The notes under the pieces were generated by a model. That model did not search any database. It saw nothing but the letters and a program-made list of their open reading frames with translations, and was not told the origin of the DNA. The position numbers and the translations under genes are program-made. This document shows, one piece after another, positions 59,571 through 64,000 of a stretch of DNA of 64,000 bases; positions within the stretch are counted from its first letter, which is position 1; the number at the start of each line of letters is the position of its first letter. The DNA comes from Paenibacillus sp. PAMC 26794 (GTDB taxonomy: Bacteria; Bacillota; Bacilli; Paenibacillales; Paenibacillaceae): the NCBI RefSeq assembly GCF_000316035.1, contig NZ_ANHX01000011.1, forward strand, positions 616,474 through 680,473, given 5' to 3'.

Positions 59571-60532
59571 TAAAGTTGATAGTATGCCATTAACTCGGAT
59601 ACAACAGCAACAAGTCTGTCCTTCAAGCGCTGTGGTTCGATGACTTGAATGGATTTCCCATAGGAGAGGAGAAAATAGGGGACGTATGTATCAATTGATT
59701 TTTCATCAAATAAAAAGATGGCTTGATTAGAAGTCCGCTCTTTCAGATAATGTCCCATAAACCAATGCAGCCCCAAGTCATCCAATGCCTCTGATCGGCC
59801 TTCGATAACCAAGGAAATTAACCCCTCTTTCCCTCCTACATCAGGTAACAAATTTTGCAGAAAAAATTCACGAGCAGAAAAAGATTCCGAACGCTTAAAG
59901 CGGAGCGGAGTAAGCTTGATTCGCAGAATACGATCTACCCGAAAGCTGCGGAATTCATTTCTCAAGTGGCAAAACGCAATGGTATACCATTTATTATTCC
60001 AGTAAACCATCCCATACGGGTCTATTACTCTATTCTTGGGTTGTTCATCACGGCTTCTGCGATAATCAATTTCAACAGAGCAATCATTAGCCACCGCTTG
60101 CTCCAATTCCGCCAAGATAGGCTGAACGGATGGATCTCCCATGCGATTGATAACGTTAAACCCAGCTAAATGACGACGAAGTGTGTTTTCCTGATCCTGA
60201 TTTGTATACATTTTCAATTTGGATGTCGCATTGTCCAATGCCTCACTCAAAGGGTATCCAGCTTCTTTTGCAAACACAGCAGCTTGGAGAAGTGCCTTTT
60301 TTTCATCAATATCAAATAACAGAGGTGCTTTGATATGCTGATTCAGCAAGCTATACCCGCCGTTGTGACCTGTATCGGAAATGATCGGTACTCCACTGGC
60401 ACATAATGCATCAATATATCGATATACGGTTCTTATATTGATTTCTAACTTTTCGGACATTTGTTTTGCAGTTACTTTGGTGCCTGAATTCAACATCCAT
60501 AGGATGGCTAACATATTATCGTTCTTTGGCAT
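59570..60532 (-). CDS. YafY-type WYL-domain transcriptional regulator
   Basis: A 320-residue regulator with an N-terminal helix-turn-helix (ILWMLNSGTKVTAKQMSEKL; NIRTVYRYIDALCASGVPI), a central WYL domain (VIDPYGMVYWNNKWYTIAFC; FRVDRILRIKLT) and a C-terminal WCX-like region. WYL domains bind ligands or nucleic acids to sense DNA damage or metabolites. The ATG at 60532 follows GAGG by 9 nt; a TTG seven codons earlier is less likely. It is probably the local regulator of the VOC gene just downstream. Confidence 0.9.
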   Translation of the reverse strand: MPKNDNMLAILWMLNSGTKVTAKQMSEKLEINIRTVYRYIDALCASGVPIISDTGHNGGYSLLNQHIKAPLLFDIDEKKALLQAAVFAKEAGYPLSEALDNATSKLKMYTNQDQENTLRRHLAGFNVINRMGDPSVQPILAELEQAVANDCSVEIDYRRSRDEQPKNRVIDPYGMVYWNNKWYTIAFCHLRNEFRSFRVDRILRIKLTPLRFKRSESFSAREFFLQNLLPDVGGKEGLISLVIEGRSEALDDLGLHWFMGHYLKERTSNQAIFLFDEKSIDTYVPYFLLSYGKSIQVIEPQRLKDRLVAVVSELMAYYQL

Positions 60533-60665
60533 AACCTGCATCCTCATCTTCAATTCATTATTGGATATCTCTACATTATATTCAGTACAGCATATTTTTT
60601 ACATAAAACAACTGCGTTGGGCGATACTACCTAGAAATATATTCTCCGGTTTGGAGCGAAGGCCA

Positions 60666-61790
60666 ATGAAGCAATCCACATTTAATATTAATACCTCCGA
60701 GGTAATTATTGTAGTTATCAATTCAATACTCGGAGCTGGAATTCTAACACTTCCTCGTACAATTAGTAAAGCAGTAGGGACACCAGATGTATGGATTTCT
60801 GTCATTTTATCAGGATTAATTGTAACCACAATCAGCATTCTCCTTGTAACCTTGTGTCGTAGATTCCCCGGTAAAACGGTGTTCGAATTTATACCCGAAA
60901 TCACAGGTCGTTGGATTTCTTATCTATTGGGACTTTTAATTATCGTGTATTTTGTTGTTCTTTGTTCATTCGAAGTTAGAGTCATGGCCGAAATTACAAG
61001 TATGTACATCCTTGAGCGCACGCCTACTTGGGTCACCATTATGGTCAGTTTGTGGATTGGTATTTATATGTTAACGGGTGGCCTTAAGGTCATCATCCGG
61101 GTCTTTTCAATTGTATTGCCCGTTACGCTCGTGTTGTTAGCGCTGGTTTTCCTTTTAAGCACTAAAATGTTTGAAATCAATAATCTCAGACCGCTCCTAG
61201 GCGATGGATTCATGCCTGTGTTGAAGGGACTCAAGCCTTCGTGTCTCTCCTATTCCGGTTATGAAGTTTTACTTATCATCACAGCTTACATGACAGATGT
61301 AAAGGCAAGCAATAAGGCTGCTATATACAGCATACTTAGTTGTACGATTATATATTTGGTCACGATTGTCACCGTGGTAGGAAATTTATCTTTGCCAGGA
61401 ATTCAAACACGAATGTGGCCAACGTTCGACATGGTTCGAAGTTTTGAAATTGAGGGATTTCTATTTGAACGTTATGAATCACTGTTCATTGTGTTTTGGC
61501 TGATGCAGATCTTTGCAACCTATGCTTTTAAACACTATTTTGCGGCAATCGGGGTCCGAGATTTGTTTCGTCTCAAAAATATTACGAGCATACAATTCGC
61601 GATGTTGCCAGTCTTGTATGTAATTGCTTACTTGCCTAAAAACCTGGAGGAAACGTTAGCTTTGGGTGATTTTCTCGGAAACATGTCCATTTTCTTATTT
61701 GGCTTGTTACCACTGCTGCTGCTCATCATTAGTTTTATTCGCAAAAAAGGCGGGAAGCGAGCTTCTAGTGAAGCACTTAAGGCAAGCTGA
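60666..61790 (+). CDS. GerB-type spore germination permease (amino acid permease family)
   Basis: A 374-residue protein with about ten transmembrane helices of the Spore_permease/APC type: INTSEVIIVVINSILGAGIL (helix 1 with the GAGILTLPR motif), FEVRVMAEITSMYILERTPT, GLKPSCLSYSGYEVLLIITA and a C-terminal ISFIRKKGGK. GerB proteins sit in the spore inner membrane and form the nutrient channel with GerA and GerC partners, but neither partner is present, so this is an orphan. The ATG at 60666 is 9 nt after GGAG. Confidence 0.85.
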   Translation: MKQSTFNINTSEVIIVVINSILGAGILTLPRTISKAVGTPDVWISVILSGLIVTTISILLVTLCRRFPGKTVFEFIPEITGRWISYLLGLLIIVYFVVLCSFEVRVMAEITSMYILERTPTWVTIMVSLWIGIYMLTGGLKVIIRVFSIVLPVTLVLLALVFLLSTKMFEINNLRPLLGDGFMPVLKGLKPSCLSYSGYEVLLIITAYMTDVKASNKAAIYSILSCTIIYLVTIVTVVGNLSLPGIQTRMWPTFDMVRSFEIEGFLFERYESLFIVFWLMQIFATYAFKHYFAAIGVRDLFRLKNITSIQFAMLPVLYVIAYLPKNLEETLALGDFLGNMSIFLFGLLPLLLLIISFIRKKGGKRASSEALKAS

Positions 61791-61829
61791 ATGTTTGGTT
61801 CTTATTGTATGTAGACAGTACAAAAATGC

Positions 61830-61860
61830 AAAAAAGCCGCTAAAATAGCGACTTTAATGG
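61830..61860 (-). repeat. Dispersed hairpin copy E
   Basis: The same AAAAAGCCGCT...AGCGACTTTAATGG element as copies A-D, oriented for minus-strand termination. Here no minus-strand gene ends nearby: upstream on that strand is only the LysR fragment region and the glycosidase terminator at 62387. Confidence 0.65.
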
Positions 61861-61893
61861 GATTGTATTTTCTTCATTATTTATTAAAAGTAA

Positions 61894-62346
61894 CCGATTC
61901 AGGATGAGGAGATTGAGAGTGTTGTGCTGGTTGAGGAGGATATTGTTCTGGTTGTGCCCACGAATCATACATACGGCGGAGAGACAAGTATCTCGTTAAG
62001 TGTTGTTGCAAATGAGCCCTTTATTTCTCTTGCTGATAATAAGGAGTACAGTCGGTTTACAACCATGCTCTGTGAAAAAGCAGGCTTCCTGCCCAATCAT
62101 GCATTTGAGGTCGATTCTCATACCCTGCTTGAAATTATCAGGCTTAATCAGGGTGTGGTATTACTTCCTATCTCTGTATGTAGAACACTGGGGTTACGTT
62201 ATGTAAAAATTGCTGATGAATCAGCGATATATCCAATTAGCCTATCCTGGGTCAAACAAAAATGGTTATCTCCTGCTGTAAGAGAATTTCGTGATTTTAT
62301 TACTTCGTACTATGAAGACCATGCTGGCTTGTTTAAAGTGGAGTAG
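61894..62346 (+). pseudogene. LysR-family regulator, C-terminal effector-domain fragment
   Basis: From CCG ATT CAG at 61894 (directly after an in-frame TAA) the frame reads PIQDEEIESVVLVEEDIVLV and continues through a LysR substrate-binding domain (SLADNKEYSRFTTMLCEKAG; NQGVVLLPISVCRTLG; SPAVREFRDFITSYY). The DNA-binding domain and the first third of the effector domain are missing. A GTG at 61924 lacks a convincing ribosome-binding site. The breakpoint lies about 35 bp from hairpin copy E. Confidence 0.75.
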
Positions 62347-62354
62347 GATTTCTT

Positions 62355-62388
62355 GATAAATGATAAATGATAAAAGATAAATGATAAG
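62355..62388. repeat. Short tandem repeat, GATAAAT x about 4.7
   Basis: Consecutive 7-mers GATAAAT, GATAAAT, GATAAAA, GATAAAT, GATAAG between the LysR fragment and the glycosidase terminator. Prone to slippage; no coding role. Confidence 0.75.
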
Positions 62389-62422
62389 ACCACGTTAGCC
62401 CTTGAAGGAGCTGACGTGGTCT
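62387..62422. terminator. Intrinsic terminator after the GH4 gene
   Basis: AGACCACGT-TAGC-loop-GCTG-ACGTGGTCT, a long stem 18 bp past the GH4 stop, with an AT-rich run on the minus-strand 3' side. Confidence 0.75.
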
Positions 62423-62439
62423 ATTATCGTTCTCTATTC

Positions 62440-63846
62440 TTAGCTATACTGCAGTCTGTCCTTATACCAAACGTCCGGAATCATCTTACGCTCCAGTTCC
62501 AACAATTCATGGATGATCTTGTCCGCGTCACTGATGGAATTCACGAGTGGGTCAGTGAGCATCGCCCTTCTCAGCTTCTCGTAGCTCTGTTCGAGAACAG
62601 CTTCAACCGTAAGCTCATGCGTATCCAGTACAAGTTCTTGCATACCTCTAATTCCGCGCGGCATCTCGCCTACATGGAGTGGCTTCACCCCATCCATATC
62701 TACATCGCTTAGTAGTTCCAGGAACGAATCGTTATTCATATTGGTTACTGCACCTTGATTGAGCGTATTAATGAAGAATTTTTTGCCCAAGTTCCCCACC
62801 ATATTTTCGATGATATCGGTCGCATGATCCGGTCCGAAGGTGCTCATGTAATCGGCAATCGGGATGTTTCCTGCAAGAAAGTCATCCACCTGACGCCACA
62901 TTTCATCGTGACGCTCATACCTGTCCTCTGTCTCCCAGATCGATAATGGGGGAATGGTATCCGAAGTTTTGCCAAGCCCCTGCCAATACCGAACGTATTC
63001 TTTCGTATGCGCTGTGCAAGTGGGAATGATTCCGAAAATATCATACAGTTCATAGGTAATCGCATCGTTAAAAAGAGCTTTTGCGCCGCGATCGCCGCCG
63101 TTATTCTCCTCACCTGCCAGCTTGCGCATGGCTTCTGCGATTGTGGGCATCACATTTTTTCCTTCATACTCGGCTTTGAGCAACCAAGTGAAATGATTGA
63201 CACCAGCGATGCGGAAATCGAATTTCTGGTTGATCTCTTCGGTGAACTGGCTTGTATTTTCAATGATTTCGGCTCGTACGGCATAATAGGCTTTCTTATG
63301 TGGCATATGATGACTATCGCACAGTGCAAATGATTTAAGCTTCGGAGCATATCGATGTAATGCGATGCCATGAACGGTAGACGGGTTAATATAATTGATC
63401 ACCCAAGCATCCGGACATAACTCCTCAATGTCTTTGGCGCATTCCATAATAACCGGCAGTTCACGCATCGCACGAAAGATCCCACCCGGGCCAATCGTAT
63501 CGCCAGAACACATGCGAATCCCATACTTTAGAGAAATCTGGCAGTCGATGCCCCGATATTTCACCGATTCTTCCGCAAAGCTGAGCACAACGAAGTCGGC
63601 TCCCGGTAGTACCTGTCTTCGGTCCACTGAACCCTCAATCTTTAGGGAGACGTTGTTCTCCTTGGCGACCATTTCCGCTAGTGTTACCATTTTCAAGAGT
63701 CGTTCCTCGTCCGTATCCACCAAAGCCAGCGTTCCGTGATTCAAATATGGGGAGTGTACCATCTGCCAGATGGACTGCCGACCGAAAAACAGGCTGCCCG
63801 CCCCAATAACAACTACCTTTGGATGCTGTGTACTTGTAGCATTCAT
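62440..63846 (-). CDS. GH4-family NAD- and Mn-dependent glycosidase (alpha-galactosidase-like)
   Basis: A 468-residue GH4 enzyme. The NAD-binding motif GAGSLFFGR lies at the N-terminus, and GDTIGPGGIFRAMRELP, WVINYINPSTVHG, ALCDSHH (metal-ligand cysteine) and GVNHFTWLL (metal-ligand histidine) are the family core. GH4 enzymes use an oxidation-elimination mechanism and act on alpha- or beta-glycosides, often intracellularly. The ALCDSHH segment differs from the CHSV of classical MelA, so the specificity (galactoside, galacturonide or other) is open. The ATG at 63846 follows GGAGG by 8 nt. Confidence 0.87.
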   Translation of the reverse strand: MNATSTQHPKVVVIGAGSLFFGRQSIWQMVHSPYLNHGTLALVDTDEERLLKMVTLAEMVAKENNVSLKIEGSVDRRQVLPGADFVVLSFAEESVKYRGIDCQISLKYGIRMCSGDTIGPGGIFRAMRELPVIMECAKDIEELCPDAWVINYINPSTVHGIALHRYAPKLKSFALCDSHHMPHKKAYYAVRAEIIENTSQFTEEINQKFDFRIAGVNHFTWLLKAEYEGKNVMPTIAEAMRKLAGEENNGGDRGAKALFNDAITYELYDIFGIIPTCTAHTKEYVRYWQGLGKTSDTIPPLSIWETEDRYERHDEMWRQVDDFLAGNIPIADYMSTFGPDHATDIIENMVGNLGKKFFINTLNQGAVTNMNNDSFLELLSDVDMDGVKPLHVGEMPRGIRGMQELVLDTHELTVEAVLEQSYEKLRRAMLTDPLVNSISDADKIIHELLELERKMIPDVWYKDRLQYS

Positions 63847-63921
63847 CAATAACCCCTCCCACTAAAAAGTAATGTTTTCGCCTGTTTTCTCTCTCATTCT
63901 TAGATTTACAACTTCGACACC

Positions 63922-64000
63922 TCAGGGTAAATGGAAGGAGATTGGTTTAGACCATATTTTTCCTAAAAGGCCGGTGACGGGAATAGGGCTTGGACTCGAT
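63922..64000 (-). CDS. Possible C-terminal end of an upstream gene (partial)
   Basis: A minus-strand frame open from the right edge reads SSPSPIPVTGLLGKIWSKPI-SFHLP then TGA at 63922, 75 bp before the GH4 start. It is too short to assign and may be chance. Confidence 0.25.
   Translation of the reverse strand, partial: SSPSPIPVTGLLGKIWSKPISFHLP

Noticed and set aside
62355..62388. CRISPR-like repeat
   Set aside because: The 7-bp units are contiguous without spacers and there are no cas genes; it is a simple tandem repeat.

Overview
The window looks like a chromosomal segment of a Paenibacillus-type Firmicute. This rests on gene content: two sugar-uptake loci with YesM/YesN-type two-component systems and LplB/YtcP-type permeases, an SLH-anchored GH16 glucanase, a secreted lichenase, a PdxR/PdxS pair, a GerB-type permease, Bacillus-like Shine-Dalgarno sequences and frequent TTG/GTG starts. 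No rRNA, tRNA or CRISPR array was seen. Family names come from reading protein motifs; no database search was run.

Layout. 1-12.6 kb is a patchwork of efflux, stress and regulatory genes: a Bcr/CflA pump with a MerR-type promoter, a macrolide-type glycosyltransferase next to an MFS pump, then a divergent unit in which a SufR-like Fe-S-sensing repressor faces an MFS-HxlR-IscA-HesB operon across twin 19-bp palindromes. A MerR-acetyltransferase-hydrolase operon, a second hydrolase and a PbuG-type purine permease with a long structured leader follow. 12.9-25.6 kb is beta-glucan utilisation locus 1 (giant SLH-GH16-CBM enzyme, two permeases, histidine kinase, response regulator, binding protein, lichenase). 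25.7-31 kb holds iron-linked genes: a Fur-box AraC regulator, a cupin, a hydrolase with a truncated TetR, and a Fur-box siderophore-binding lipoprotein. 30.3-35.7 kb holds pdxS/pdxR, a DinG-like helicase and a DinB-fold protein. 35.7-44.7 kb is glycan locus 2 (GH43-CBM32, binding protein, two permeases, kinase, regulator). 44.7-50.4 kb has an acetyltransferase, an AraC/GyrI-type regulator, an accessory DnaN clamp with a ribbon-helix-helix partner, and a two-component flavin monooxygenase with a TetR regulator. 50.5-62.4 kb is a decaying accessory zone: a lacI::bglP deletion remnant, an IS110 element with a possible bridge RNA, an AraC and a GNAT gene each broken by an in-frame stop, a thioredoxin remnant, a LysR fragment, plus intact map, DUF418, VOC, WYL and GerB-type genes. 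The window ends in a GH4 glycosidase.

How it works together. In each glycan locus a secreted enzyme releases oligosaccharides, a lipoprotein plus two permeases imports them (the ATPase is not encoded here), and a YesM/YesN pair probably senses extracellular sugars. In locus 1 an identical 14-mer lies at matching spacing upstream of both transport transcripts and is a good candidate for the regulator's binding site. Recurrent themes are an almost identical intrinsic-terminator hairpin found five times, several genes broken by single transition-type stops, and two genes whose expected ATG is replaced by AAG or ATT behind a good ribosome-binding site.
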